Of a stretch of 28,645 nucleotides of DNA, positions 8,815 through 19,605 are shown piece after piece. This stretch comes from Acanthamoeba castellanii str. Neff. Taxonomy: Eukaryota; Discosea; Longamoebia; Acanthamoebidae. The notes beneath the pieces are model-generated. The model did no database searches, had not been told where the DNA came from, and saw only the letters and a program-made list of their open reading frames with translations. Location: assembly GCF_000313135.1 (NCBI RefSeq), contig NW_004457484.1, forward strand, positions 1 through 28,645. Reading direction: 5' to 3'. Both the position numbers and the translations under genes were made by a program. Positions within the stretch are counted from its first letter, which is position 1. The number at the start of each line of letters is the position of its first letter.

Positions 8815-11343
8815 CTACTGTAGGGAACACTTGCCGGGCTTTGTCGTCGGCGCAGAGCTCTTGGACCTCTTCTTCTCGCCTGAGGCGTGGAAGGTCCGTT
8901 AGGGGAGTGTGCGTGTGTCGTGTGTGCGTGTGTCGTGTGTGTCGTGTGTCGTGTGCGTTACCTGGTTGCGTAAAGTCCACGACCTCAACCGAAGACTGCA
9001 AGCACGCGTACACGCGGTCGGGCAGCACAGTGAGCGAGTAGGTCCGATTCGTGCGCTGGTGGAGCGGAATGTCGCAGCTGATTCCCGCCCGCCGGGGGTG
9101 AGCCAACGTTGCATTCCAGCGTCGGTTGGGGTGGTCGGAGGGGGAGCGTTACCAGAGCTCGCCGGTGGCGAAATGCCAAACGCGGAGGAGCGATTCGCCG
9201 GAGCGGTTGGTGACGGCGGCCACCAGCTTGTCGTCGCACAGGCGCACGTCGTAGGTCGTGCCCTGCGTCTCGAACACGCGCACGCACTCGCCCGTCTTCA
9301 CATCCCATATACGCACCGTCTTGTCCTCGCAGCCCGAGAGCTACGTTGTGGTGGCATTGAGTGATATATTGCACATTCTTACATACTTTGAAAAAATTAT
9401 ATATGGTAAATATGCAGAAAATCTCGTGATATGTCCACGCACCAGCAAATCGTCATGCAGGCGGAGACACATGATGGTGCCTCCCTCGTGGCCTTTCCAC
9501 TTAGTCACCTCTTCCTGTGGTTCGCCATAACAGAGCGATGTGAGTTCTGATTAAGACTTGGCGTGATGTGATTGTGTTGTATGTGGCACAGAGCAGTGTG
9601 GCCTGTACGGTGGCGAGATCGATCACGTGGATGTCGGGTCCCGGAAGAGACACGACGCACCGCCGGAGCGAGGCTATGTACCGGCAGTCGATGACGCCCC
9701 AGGGGAAGCTGTGCGAGACTGTGTGGCGTCAAACAAATCAAAATCAAAATCAAAATCAAATCAAAATAGAAAGTTGAGCGATGAGCAGGAGCGTACAAAG
9801 CTGCTCGCCGGTGGAGAGCCGGTGCACGATGAACAAACCCCGTTGGTCGCCGCTGATGACGACGTCGTGTTCCACATGGAAGTCCACGCCCCTGCGTCAA
9901 CGCGCCGAGGTTCAGAGTTTTTCTCTGAGCAAGGTGTGCCGTGTCAATCACTGGTGCGTACCAGACTGCGTTGCCCTCGTGGCCCTCCAAATCGCGAATC
10001 CCCTCCAACTTTTCCAGGTCAGTCACTACACGCCCACGCACCATCGCACAACCGCACACGCACGCACACGCACCACCGCACGCGCACGCACACGCACCAC
10101 CGCACAACCGCACACGCACACGACAAGAGACGTGGCACGCAGATCATCGCAGGTAATGTGAGCATGTGGGACATAGCTGTCGGTCTATGCGCTGCCGAAG
10201 GAAAGGCTGTACCCTTGACCTTGCCGTCGGCCGAAATGCTCACGCAGAGATCGTCCTTCACCTCCAGCCACCTGGTGCGAATGGGACACGAGGGTCAGCC
10301 TACCACGGTCGAACGAGAAGCCGGCGGGCGGCTGGTCGTAAGTATGGGGTGGCACGTACCAGATCTGAGTGTGATGCAGCTGGAGCGACTTGGTCGGGGT
10401 GAAAGCGGAGCCGTCCCACACTCTGCAAAATGAGGTAAGAGTGTAATCTTGGACGAACGCACGCACGCACACGCACACACACACATCACACACGTACACA
10501 TACGCACACGCACACGCACACACACACACGCACACACGCACACACGCGCCTGCGTTGTACCTGAGAAATCCTTTGCTGTCGCCGCTCACAAACTCCCATT
10601 CCCATGAGAGCTGAGGCTCCGCGGCCGGCGAGCCGATTGAGCCGAGGCCGGGCTCCCTCGCAGCCCCTGCAGCGCCACAGTAAGCCCACACAGGCCCAAG
10701 GGCAGCACCAGCAAGACGCGTAGAACGGGGTATATATATACCTCTCCACAGCTGAACGACGGAGACGCCGTTGTGCGGTAAGCTCGTCACTTTGCACTGC
10801 CCCGCGCGCCACCGTCGCTCGAGCGCCGCCTTGGCCACGTAGAGCCTCCGCCAGTCCAACGCCTAACGCACGGCCGCGGCCGCGTTTAGCTATAAAGTGT
10901 AGTGTCCTACTGCATGCTTTGGCTCCAAGGGTACCTGCGATGCGGCTTCCGCTTCGTGTGACGCGTCGGCGGTGCGGGGAAGGCTGGCGCCGCCAACAGG
11001 TCTGCCCCAAGACATCGCGTAGCGCTTCTGCCACAGGCTGGACGACATGTTATATGTTACATCAGTTAATTATTCTTTTTTATTCATTTATTTATTTATT
11101 CATCTTATTTATTCCTATTCTTTGTGTTGGGTGGGGTGGGGTTATCTTCTTTGTCAAGGGGAGAAGAGGTTTAAACCTATTGTCGAAGACAAGGGCATGG
11201 AGGTGGCGGCAGGTGAGGCTGAGGTTTGCAAGGTCGCGCAGCTGCAAGAACAGGAGGATGGCCTCCACCACTTCACCCGGCTGCCCCACCAGTTCTTCTC
11301 CCACCTCTTCCTCCTCACCCACCAGCTGCTGCTCTTGTTGCAT
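8815..11343 (-). CDS. F-box / WD40-repeat protein (SCF substrate receptor)
   Basis: Thirteen exons join in phase to 442 aa: 11177-11343, 10935-11037, 10742-10862, 10561-10666, 10360-10422, 10213-10271, 9962-10025, 9797-9891, 9609-9718, 9443-9514, 9153-9340, 8962-9077, 8815-8879. Start ATG at 11343. The F-box is at about residues 21-63: GEVVEAILLFLQLRDLANLS, LTCRHLHALVFDNSLWQKRY. DWRRLYVAKAALERRW then marks the usual linker to the propeller. WD40 blades follow: FVSGDSKGFLRVWDG, DDLCVSISADGKVK, DLEGHEGNAVW, DVVISGDQRGLFIVHRLSTG, KWKGHEGGTIMCLRLHDDLL, LSGCEDKTVRIWDVKTGECV. The C-terminus is short and basic (EKKRSKSSAPTTKPGK). Family knowledge: the F-box binds Skp1 in an SCF complex and the WD40 propeller binds the phosphorylated substrate. 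The substrate is unknown. The final exon's frame is set by phase; another frame would run to 8780. Confidence 0.9.
9728..9771. repeat. CAAAAT hexamer run in intron
   Basis: About seven copies of an aatcaa/caaaat hexamer (last two slightly imperfect) in an intron of the F-box/WD40 gene. Simple-sequence repeat. Confidence 0.85.
10037..10125. repeat. CA/CGCACA intronic repeat
   Basis: Imperfect caccgcaca / cgcacgca units in an intron of the F-box/WD40 gene between exons 9962-10025 and 10213-10271. A second, similar run lies at 10455-10550 in another intron of the same gene. Confidence 0.8.
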
Positions 11344-11601
11344 TTCCTTTTATTTTATCCATAAATATCGGGACAAAATTCCTTTTCCTTTTGTTTCTCT
11401 CTTGCGGCACAGCAACGACGTGAAATGGAATCCTGCCCCACGCAAGACGTGGATGGTGGGATCGGAGACCCGCCCATCGTTCGCCTGATTGTGCGCCAGT
11501 TCCGCCAGTTCGAGGCTCCAGCGCGCCTTCGCCGGCCTCCTGCCCGATCTGGCCAGGCGGCACCGGGTAGCGTAAACCTGGCTTGAAGGTGGTAGCTAGC
11601 G

Positions 11602-12668
11602 CTAGAAACGCGAGGAGGCGAGGGGATCGGCGCGGCCACGCCCGCTCGAGGCCATCACGCTGCGCTTGATGTGTCGTTGTTGCGTGGGCTGGCCGCTCGC
11701 GCGGGATGGTGGCTGGCCCACGCTCTCGATCAGGACATGCACGCTGCCGTCCCTCTCCAAGCCCGCACCAACGGTCGGCCGTTGTTGATGGTGGTGCGCA
11801 TGGGTGAGTGATGGTGGTGGCGCAGGGCCGCCGTAGCCGCCTTGGTGATGGCGATGGTGGTGGAGTTGATGATGACGTGTCACCATCGGCTGTGGTGGTG
11901 GTGGTGGCAGTGACGCAGGGTCTGGGCGCATTGGCGGTGGTGGTGTTGGCGATGATGACTCGGCGGCGAAGGAGAGGAAGAGCTTGGTGTGCGTTCCCTT
12001 GGCTACCAGTTGTGCGTCGGCGAGGAGGGTCAACTCGGTGAAGGCGACGGCGGGCGTGATCTTCATCACCATCACGTCCACAACCAACTGCGTGTCGGGT
12101 CGAACTGAGAAGAGAGAAAGAGGATCGGTGAACAACAACGGGAGCGTTGGTCGTGTCGTGCACCGTGTGTGTGATGTAGTACCTGGGACTGCCAGATCGA
12201 ACACGAAGTGGGTGGTGGCGCTCTCGCGCAGGTCACGGTCAAACACTCTAATGGCCACACACCACATCTCAGACCTCGGCCCGAGCTTTGCAAAGAGAAG
12301 GCAGCAGACGCACTTGAGGGTGAGCCCGGAGAGTACGTCGAAGAGGGTCTCCACAGCCGCTCCCCTGTTCAGACTCCCGATTCCATCCTGCAAATAATTA
12401 AGCAATTAAAATGAAAATGAAAAGAAATAAAAACTCTAGTAGTCACAACAACTACCTTGGCGAGGAAGCGAAAGCGAAGGCCAGGATCTGGGAGCAGCGG
12501 GGAGATGAATTCTACTCGAAAATCTCGCAGCAGAGATTTGATGAAGTCAATCTCTAGGTTGTGTGTTGAGGAATTTGTGTCTGCAACCTGTCCTTCATCG
12601 ACCAACCCGATCAGAGGCAGAAAGTGTTGTAGGCGACTATCCAATTCATGCAGTTGTTGCTCCTCCAT
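11602..12668 (-). CDS. Divergent hotdog-fold protein, THEM2/PaaI-like thioesterase candidate, with His/Pro-rich tail
   Basis: Exons 12456-12668, 12183-12387 and 11602-12104 join in phase to 306 aa. Start ATG at 12668. Residues 73-190 resemble the hotdog fold of small acyl-CoA thioesterases: SLNRGAAVETLFDVLSGL takes the place of the usual His-Gly-Gly helix. HFVFDLAVPVRPDTQLVVDV and AFTELTLLADAQLVAKGTHTK match the late strands, where ACOT13/PaaI proteins have a ...AF...d..G.(L/I)(V/I)A.G.HTK pattern. The conserved HGG is Asn-Arg-Gly here, so catalysis may be lost or altered. A longer-than-usual N-terminal part precedes it. The last 120 residues are low-complexity: a Pro run, HHQLHHHRHHQ, Gly/Pro, then a basic tail. 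If active it would hydrolyse acyl-CoA. I am sure of the gene and only moderately sure of the fold. It starts 143 nt from the divergent ankyrin/Kelch gene. Confidence 0.6.
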
Positions 12669-12811
12669 TCAAGCTTCGTGTGGCAAATCGTCTAAATCTC
12701 GCCGTGTTGCACCACCGCGGCTGGCGTTAAATATTTATTATTAATAAATGAAAAAATGAAATAGAAATAAACAAAAAGGAACTCCAAGCCTTGCGAACAT
12801 CATCCGAGGAG
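12669..12811. promoter_or_regulatory. Divergent promoter region (hotdog gene / ANK-Kelch-BTB gene)
   Basis: A gap of 143 nt between two divergent ATGs, AT-rich in the middle (taaatatttattattaata near 12727-12746). Promoter role inferred from position; any TATA-like element here is a guess. Confidence 0.4.
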
Positions 12812-15800
12812 ATGGCAGAAGGTGCTGTGTTGGGCCTGAGCGATTCAGTGGACCAGCAGATTCTCCAGGCGGTCGTGCAGGGAGATGTGCAGGAGCTCGC
12901 CATACTTCTGCGCAACTTTGGCAAAGATCCATCTTCCATCATCGGCAAGAAGGGCCGCACGCCCCTCCACTTTGGCTGCCTCAACGGCAATGCAGCCTGC
13001 GTCACTCTGCTCCTCACCATCGTCCAAACTGTACGCTTCCGCACTACAAATTTTACATCATATTCAGATCTTTACAACCGCCTCAGAGATTTTGATCAAT
13101 TGTCTTCTTTCCCAGGTGGATTCAGAGGATGCCAAACACAAGACCCCTCTTGCCCTTGCTGCCAAGGTTCTCTTCATCTTTATTGTGCAAATCTCTTCAC
13201 CAAGAAGGTGCAGAGTATCTTACGCTCTTCATCTACACGCAGCGTGGGTTCAACAAGGTTATCGAGTTGCTCTTGGCACGAGGGGCCAACCTGAACACTC
13301 GTGATGAGAACGGCAACACGTACACTAGCTACTTGTGGCTTTAGCCGTCGTTGGGCACTACGTGCAGGTGACGCGGGACTCACTTTGTCACATTATGTGC
13401 AGGCCAATCCATCAAGCGTCGTATCACGGTCAGAAAGCCACCGTTGAGTTGCTGGTGAAGCACGGCGCCCAGCCCAACGTGCCTAACGACATCGAGTCAG
13501 CACCGCTCCACTTCGCTGCAGTACGCCACACCCTGATGACTGATGTGAGTGTTGACTTCTTCCATCCTGCTCACAAATATTGAACATTGTGACACTATCG
13601 GCAGATGTGTGGTCATCACGGCGTGTGCGAGGCTTTGATTCAAGCTGGCGCAGACGTCAACATGAAGAACAAGAACGCGACCACCCCCTTGCACCTGGCC
13701 GCCCGAAACGGCTACGTCGAGTGCTGTAAGGCATGTCCCCCCTTCCGGCCCAAGAAACTGCACTAGTGTCATTATTCCCTAACATGGCTTGAATGTACAC
13801 ATACCACATACAGATACTGATCAAGGCGAGTGCTGATGTTAATAGCGTCGATCCGTACAACCAAATTCCCCTCCACCTTGCTGCCCGCACTGGCCACTAT
13901 GACTGCCTGCAGGTGATGTTGGAGGTAAGTACTTGCCTGCCAAATCCCTTCAGCTCTCGTGGAGCCACGTATGGTTGTTGGTGCTGACCGGCTGGCCGCA
14001 ACGACGCCACATCGCGCAGGATGGCGCCGAGGTGAATGCGCAGGACATGGAGGGCAACACCCCTTTCGATTGGGCGGACGACTACGGACACGGCGAGTGT
14101 GCTGTGCTGTTGTGGCGCAGGGGAGCGCAGATCAAGACACAAACAGGAAAGCGTACGTACATCTCGTTGGGCCAACCGATTCAGCGGCTTGCGGCTCCGG
14201 TTTATGACGGCTCACGTTTTTCGTCTGTGCAGAGACCATGCAATGGCGACGGCCGTGGGGAGGTCGTGAGCGGCCCACCATGCGGTGAGTAGAGAGGCGA
14301 GCTACAGCCATCGCGCGCAACTGGTCAACTCACCTCTGCCTCTGCACTACTCTATTATTTAGGTACGACCATGCGATGACGGCGCTCGGGTCTTCGATCT
14401 ACATGTTCGGCGGGTGCGCTCCATCATACTTTCGATGTGTTCGTTCCTGTCAGTCACTTGCAAGTGCTTACCAACGTGGGAACACGCAGGTATGGTATAT
14501 CACCACAGCAGGAAGGATACGAGATCACCCCACAGGAAGGCGATGAACCGATGGCCTTGCACATGAGCGACCTCTACGTACTCAAAGCAGGTGCCCTTAC
14601 CGAACGAGGCGCGTTTGTCTTCATCTTGCTCGTTAGTGCTGACGTCACATTCTCGTTTTTTATTCCAAAAAACAAAAAAAAGAGGGAGAACTGCAATCGC
14701 TCGGCACCATCGCCACTGCTGAAGACAGACGCGACCACTCCTACGCACTCGACCTACGCCGAATCGGTTCGTCTGTCTCGCTCAAGGGGACTCAATTCTG
14801 GCTCTGGACTCATCACAGGCCTGTGCCTCCATTGTACTTGTGTGCCTGATCGCGCGCAGGCGAGAATCTGGTGGTCGCCGAGGATGGCCTGACAGTGGAG
14901 TACGTGGTGGATGCCTCGGTGCTGTCTCCCTCGAAGCCGGCCGTGGTGAAGACGTCGACCCCGATCAGGCGAATCGGCGACGAGACCCTGTTCTACTTTG
15001 AGATTACCGTCCTCGACCAGGGCCTGAAAGGGTACTCGTACCCCGCACAAACTCCCAAGAGCCGAACACTGACTAACTTGATATATCTCTGTCTCATATT
15101 GTTTTTTTTAACAATATATCAGGTACATAGCGGTGGGTCTCACCGACGTCAACTATCCGCTCAACAAGCAGCCAGTGCGCATCCCCCCCTTCCTCTCTCT
15201 CTCTCTCGGCCTCATCTTGGCAGTTGGCACTGTTGTGCTGACAGACGTTGTTTGTTCTTCTCTTCCCTTCAACTGCTGCCAGGGCTGGGTCAAACACTCG
15301 TATGGCTATCACGGCGACGACGGCATGGCCTACCACAACCAGGGATCAGGTACTTACTAGTCCTAAACAACATTAATATTTGTCCATTTGCAAACCGCGC
15401 CTTTCAGGAATTCCATTCGGTCCACGATTCGGCACGGGCGACACGGTGGGCTGTGGCCTCATTTACGAGACGGGAGAGGTGTTCTTCACGAAGAATGGTA
15501 AGTTCCTGGGCGTGGGCTACAGCAACGCGCAGGGCAAAGAGCTGTTCCCCTCGGTGGGTCTCCACAGCAGCGCCGAGAAGGTCGTCTTCAACTTGGGCAA
15601 GAAGCCCTTCAAGTTCAACTTTGAAGCCGGTACCGACCAACCGTCTTTTTTTGACTCCCCCCCCCACTATGCAAGGGTGCTCACAACTTTTCGCTTTCGC
15701 TTTCGCTTCGCGGAACACAGAGGTCGTGGAGTGGACCGCGCTGAACCCGCGGGGCCAGGAGCCCGAGGGAAGGTCCGCTTCGCATCTTCTGCCCTTCGGC

Positions 15801-15930
15801 TCCAAGCTGCTCCTCTTCGGGGGCTACAGTCCGGTCGACTTCTTTGACGACGTTCACGTCCTCGATACTGGTAAGTCCACCCCCACCAACCATCGTCGTC
15901 GAGCGCGAGTGGGCAGTCAACTGAACCGCG

Positions 15931-15963
<33 letters not shown>

Positions 15964-18900
15964 TGTGTGTGCGTGCGTGCGTGCGGTGTGTGTGTGTTGT
16001 CACAGACACGATGGTCTGGAGCGAGATGGCGACCAAGGGGCCATTGCCTCGCTATCGCGATGTCTCAGTGAGCATTTGCATGAACAAGCTGGTCGTATTT
16101 GGCGGCAGGTACCCTTCTCCGTTCCTTCCCCCATCAACAACCCTTGTATTACGATGGCGCAGAGAGTCTGCCCATTTAGCTTACTGTCATGGTTAACCAC
16201 ACTCGTTTTCGCTGCTGCCGTCACCGCCACAGATCTGCCAGCCGGTGCGTGAACTTTGTTTATTTCTTGGATCTGGCGACGTGGGAGTGGGAGAACGTGA
16301 CCGCCAAGATTGAGGTGCGCGCGCCAACGCCTTTAGTGGAGCTTGTTGGGTGGTTGACTCTCTTCAAGGGGCTTAACGGTCAATGCCTTGTGTGTGTGGT
16401 TCGTTTGGTCAGGGCGATGGGCCGCGCGCGCGCATGGCGCACGCCTCGGCAGTAGTGGGCGACAAGGTGTACATATTCGGAGGAGTCACCGCGGAGAAGC
16501 AGCTACTCAATGACATTCACATCCTGGACGTCGGTGCGCGACTCGCCTGACACGCAACACGACACACACGACACGCGCTACAGCGATTATCCGTGGCTCC
16601 GCACCTGACGACAAATCATCGCTTGGGTGCGGCACACGTCGTTCGCTCTTTCAGGCCGGATGCAGTGGAGTTCTCCGCAAGTGTACGGTCGTCCGCCCAC
16701 CGCGAGGCAGAACGCAACGGTCACCCCTGTAGATAAGCGGTACGATCTCATACAACGTCCCAAGCAATCTGGTTTCGTGTATTCACGCCACACATGCCAC
16801 ACACGCCACACACGCCACACACGCCACTAGGCTGTACGTGTTCGGTGGCTGGGACGGCAGACGTCAGCACAACGACATGCACGTGTTCGATACGGAGCGG
16901 CTCGCGTGGTACAAGCCGCATGTGTCCGGGACCGTGCCGAGGCCGCGCAACCACCACACGGCGGCCGCATTGAACGTCGATGGACGGCAGCAGCTGTACT
17001 TCTTTGCCGGGTGGAACGGCCGTGGCTACATGGAGGATCTCGATTGTCTCGACCTTCGTACGCTTCCAACACACACACACACACACACACACAACACACA
17101 TCACACAGCGAGGCGCACACCTTTTCGCATTCTCTGTTTCGCTCACGATTGATTTGCACACAGAGTCAGAAGAATCGGAGGAGTTGCTTTCGGCCTGCAA
17201 CCAGCCCGACTTTCACGATATCACGTTCTGGGTCGCGGTATGTGGTCTCTCCATGGCAGGTGTCTTGACCAGTCGACTAAAGGGTGCTCACCTCTTTTCT
17301 TTTTCTTTTTCTTCTTCTTCTGTCTTTGATCTTGCCTCGCAGGGCAAACCGATCTACGCACACAAGGTGATCCTCGCTTCCCGGTCGAGCTACTTACGAT
17401 CGATGCTGACCACAGGCGAAGGTACGCTTGCTCATTGAGCCTCATCATCGTCACCCTCGTCATCGTCATCATCATCGTCATTATCTTTTGTTTACACTAA
17501 ACCAAATATTTACCATGCGTGCGTGCAGACGCTATGGCCTGCGAAGAGGAACAAAGAGGCGCGTGGGAGGACAAGAGCGAAGTGGTGCTGACCGACGTCA
17601 CCGACTACAGTGTCTTCCTGGCCTTTGTACGCATCATCATTATCATCATCAGCACCATCATCATCGTCGTTGTCGTCTTTCCCCCCTCGCCCAACTCACT
17701 CATTCTCGCGCCTTCGCGATCCCTTCGCTGCACGTCGTGGTTGATCAGATCCACTTTTTGTACACGGACATAGCGGACGCGACGACGGAGATGATCGGCG
17801 CCCTGCTCGCGGTCACCGAGAAATACGGCAAGGAGCACATTGAACGGTGCGCGTTGCGTGTCGTGTTGCGTGTCGTGTCGTGTCGCGTATTGAGTTGCGT
17901 GTTATGTGCGTGTCGTGTCGCTGGTCGTGTCCGCGATTGTTGGTTGACTCTCGGCCTCTGTACACCACGCTCACAGGATGTCCGAGTACTTGATCCTCAC
18001 GCGACTCAAGACGCCTTCGTCTCTGTACAAAAATCTCAGGTACGGCCCAGGCTCGCCCCGACAACGCGCCGACTCGTACGAGTTGTCGTCGCAGCAGTAA
18101 ATTGACCCCGTGGCCGGCACGTTGGCTGTGTGCTCGAGCGCAGATGGGCCTTCAACAACCCGCGATTCTCCGATGTCCGATTCCTCGTGCGGGAGCGAAC
18201 GAGATCCGAGCGCGAGGAGGAGGAGGAGTTGTTCGGCGGCCACTTGAAGGGAAAGGAGCGGGACGCGGATTCGCCCGCGACTGCGCCCACTGCGCAGCGC
18301 GTCTACGGGCACAAGGTGGTCGTGTGCGGCCGCAGCCCCTACTTCAAGGCCCTGCTGCTGGGCGGTCTCAAGGAGACGTCGCAGGAGGAGATCGTCATCA
18401 ACCCCTCGGACGACGAGGGCCTCGGCGACGACATGGCGGTCGAGGGCGAGTTCGCGCGCGGGAGGGGTTCGTTCGACGCCGTCGATGCGGTGACGAGCAG
18501 CGCGATCCGCTACGCGATCTTCACGTCGCTGATGAAGTACCTCTACACGGACGAGATGGAGCTCGAGAACGACGAGGACCGGCTCGACCTCCTGGTGCTG
18601 GCCAACCTCTACTCGGTGGAGAGCCTCAAGAAGCTCATCGAGGACGACCTCATGCAATCGCTCGACTTTGAGAACGTGTCGTGTCTCTTCGCCCTGGCCG
18701 ACACCGCCAACGCGCTCAATCTGCGCCGCAAGTGTCTTCACTTCATCACAGGTACGCACCCACCAACCAACCAACTTCAACCAACCAACCAACCAACCAA
18801 CCTACAACAAGAACCAACCAACCTGTTGAGTGGTTGCGCTCATAATTCGTGGTCTCTTCTGCGTGTGTAGAAAATGAGAACACGCTGCAGGGCATCAAGC

Positions 18901-18980
18901 TGACGTGGAGCTACATGGACCTGAGCGGGGAACTCAAGGAGGAGATCGCGAGGTTCTGGGCGACCAGACAGGCCCAATAA
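12812..18980 (+). CDS. Ankyrin - Kelch(SPRY inserted) - Kelch - BTB - BTB protein, LZTR1-like
   Basis: A 28-exon gene, 1177 aa, every junction in phase. Ankyrin exons: 12812-13030, 13116-13166, 13243-13319, 13403-13520, 13605-13730, 13814-13924, 14020-14152. Kelch/SPRY: 14233-14284, 14363-14413, 14490-14590, 14683-14766, 14860-15031, 15123-15174, 15283-15349, 15408-15629, then Kelch to 17057. BTB exons: 17164 to 18980. Seven or eight ankyrin repeats (to about residue 278; TPLHLAARNGYVECCK, IPLHLAARTGHYDC) lead into a first Kelch blade (RYDHAMTALGSSIYMFGG, DLYVLKA). A SPRY domain follows at about 347-545 (ETLFYFEITVLDQG, HSYGYHGDDG, GDTVGCGLIY, VFFTKNGKFLG). More Kelch blades run to about 801 (LLLFGGYSP, LVVFGGR, KVYIFGGV, LYVFGGWDG, FFAGWNG). 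BTB1 starts DFHDITFWVAGKPIYAHKVI and BTB2 starts PRFSDVRFLV. Kelch-BTB-BTB is the LZTR1 layout, a CUL3 adaptor. The intron after 13730 must be GC-AG. Confidence 0.9.
15689..15716. repeat. TTTCGC hexamer run just upstream of an acceptor
   Basis: Three tandem tttcgc copies form the pyrimidine-rich tract before the acceptor at 15720 in the ANK-Kelch-BTB gene. Confidence 0.75.
15929..16000. repeat. (CT)n followed by (GT)n/(GTGC)n intronic microsatellite
   Basis: ctctctctctctctc passes directly into gtgtgtgtgt, then gcgtgcgtgcgtgc, in the intron between exons ending 15870 and starting 16006. Confidence 0.9.
16785..16827. repeat. 9-bp tandem repeat (cgccacaca) ending at a splice acceptor
   Basis: About four and a half copies of cgccacaca (one with tgccacaca) lie immediately before the tag acceptor at 16830 in a Kelch-region intron. 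Confidence 0.9.
17068..17096. repeat. (AC)n intronic microsatellite
   Basis: An uninterrupted AC run in the intron between the last Kelch exon and the first BTB exon. Confidence 0.9.
18763..18826. repeat. CCAA tetranucleotide repeat
   Basis: Imperfect ccaa repeats in the last intron of the ANK-Kelch-BTB gene, between exons ending 18751 and starting 18871. Confidence 0.85.
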
Positions 18981-18988
18981 TAACGCAA

Positions 18989-19012
18989 AATAAATATAAA
19001 TAAATAAACGAA
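18989..19012 (+). promoter_or_regulatory. Candidate polyadenylation signals (AATAAA)
   Basis: AATAAA at 18989-18994, and overlapping AAATAAATA repeats to about 19020, follow the TAA stop at 18978-18980 by 8 nt. They would serve the ANK-Kelch-BTB transcript. Cleavage position unknown. Confidence 0.5.
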
Positions 19013-19233
19013 AAATAAATGGTGCAAACGCAACGGTAGGTGAAATTTCGCAAGGGCACATGCAGCGATTCAAACTGGGAGTTGGCGGAATTTCTCCCGA
19101 TTTGCCTCCTCTCTTGGGTTTGAGTCCGATCTTGCCCCTCAACCCTTCACATGGTGGGGATCATCGTCAAAACTCAGCCCGGCTCTCTACAACCCTCAAC
19201 AACCACCATCCTACACACAACCACCAACACGAC

Positions 19234-19605
19234 ATGAAGACCGCCACTACCATCGCCTCCGCTGCTCTTCTGGTCACCCTCTGCTGCGCCTGCGCGCTGG
19301 CCATCGACACCGAACACTTCCTCCACCCCGCCGGCCTGGCCAAGGTACTACTTAGCTCACACCCTGCGCCGTCCATGCGGTACTCAGACTACACCTGGCG
19401 GCAGGTTACCAACGGAATGAGCCGAGGGGTGGTGATGCCCGACGAGCTGGCAGAGCGCCTGCAGGGGTCGGCGGAATCGATGATGCCTTCCGCAGTTGTG
19501 CCTTCGCTTCTGTGCTATGCGTCGGGCCAAACCATGATGCTCCTCCTGCTGGGCGCACTCAAGTGGGCTGCCGTCATTGACTTCGACCGTGTCATCACCA
19601 TGTGA
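19234..19605 (+). CDS. Small predicted secreted protein, unknown function
   Basis: ATG at 19234 opens a frame of 123 codons to TGA at 19603-19605. The first 23 residues form a textbook signal peptide: MKTATTIASAALLVTLCCAC then ALA, a good cleavage site before IDTEHFLHP. An intron of 60 nt (19345-19404, gtacta...ggcag) may be removed. It is a multiple of three with no stop, so the reading frame is open with or without splicing: 123 or 103 aa. The mature part has MPDELAERLQGSAESMMPS and one hydrophobic segment (MMLLLLGALKWAAVI) near the C-terminus, so it could be membrane-anchored rather than free. No family recognised. An in-frame upstream extension to 19060 is Pro/Ser-rich and lacks the signal peptide position, so I prefer 19234. 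Short neighbouring 5' region with Asn/His-type CAAC repeats looks like 5' UTR. Confidence 0.55.
   Translation: MKTATTIASAALLVTLCCACALAIDTEHFLHPAGLAKVLLSSHPAPSMRYSDYTWRQVTNGMSRGVVMPDELAERLQGSAESMMPSAVVPSLLCYASGQTMMLLLLGALKWAAVIDFDRVITM

Noticed and set aside
12812..18980. Splitting the large gene into separate ankyrin, SPRY and Kelch-BTB genes
   Set aside because: Every exon junction keeps phase through the domain borders, and there is no stop, polyadenylation signal or plausible promoter between the parts.
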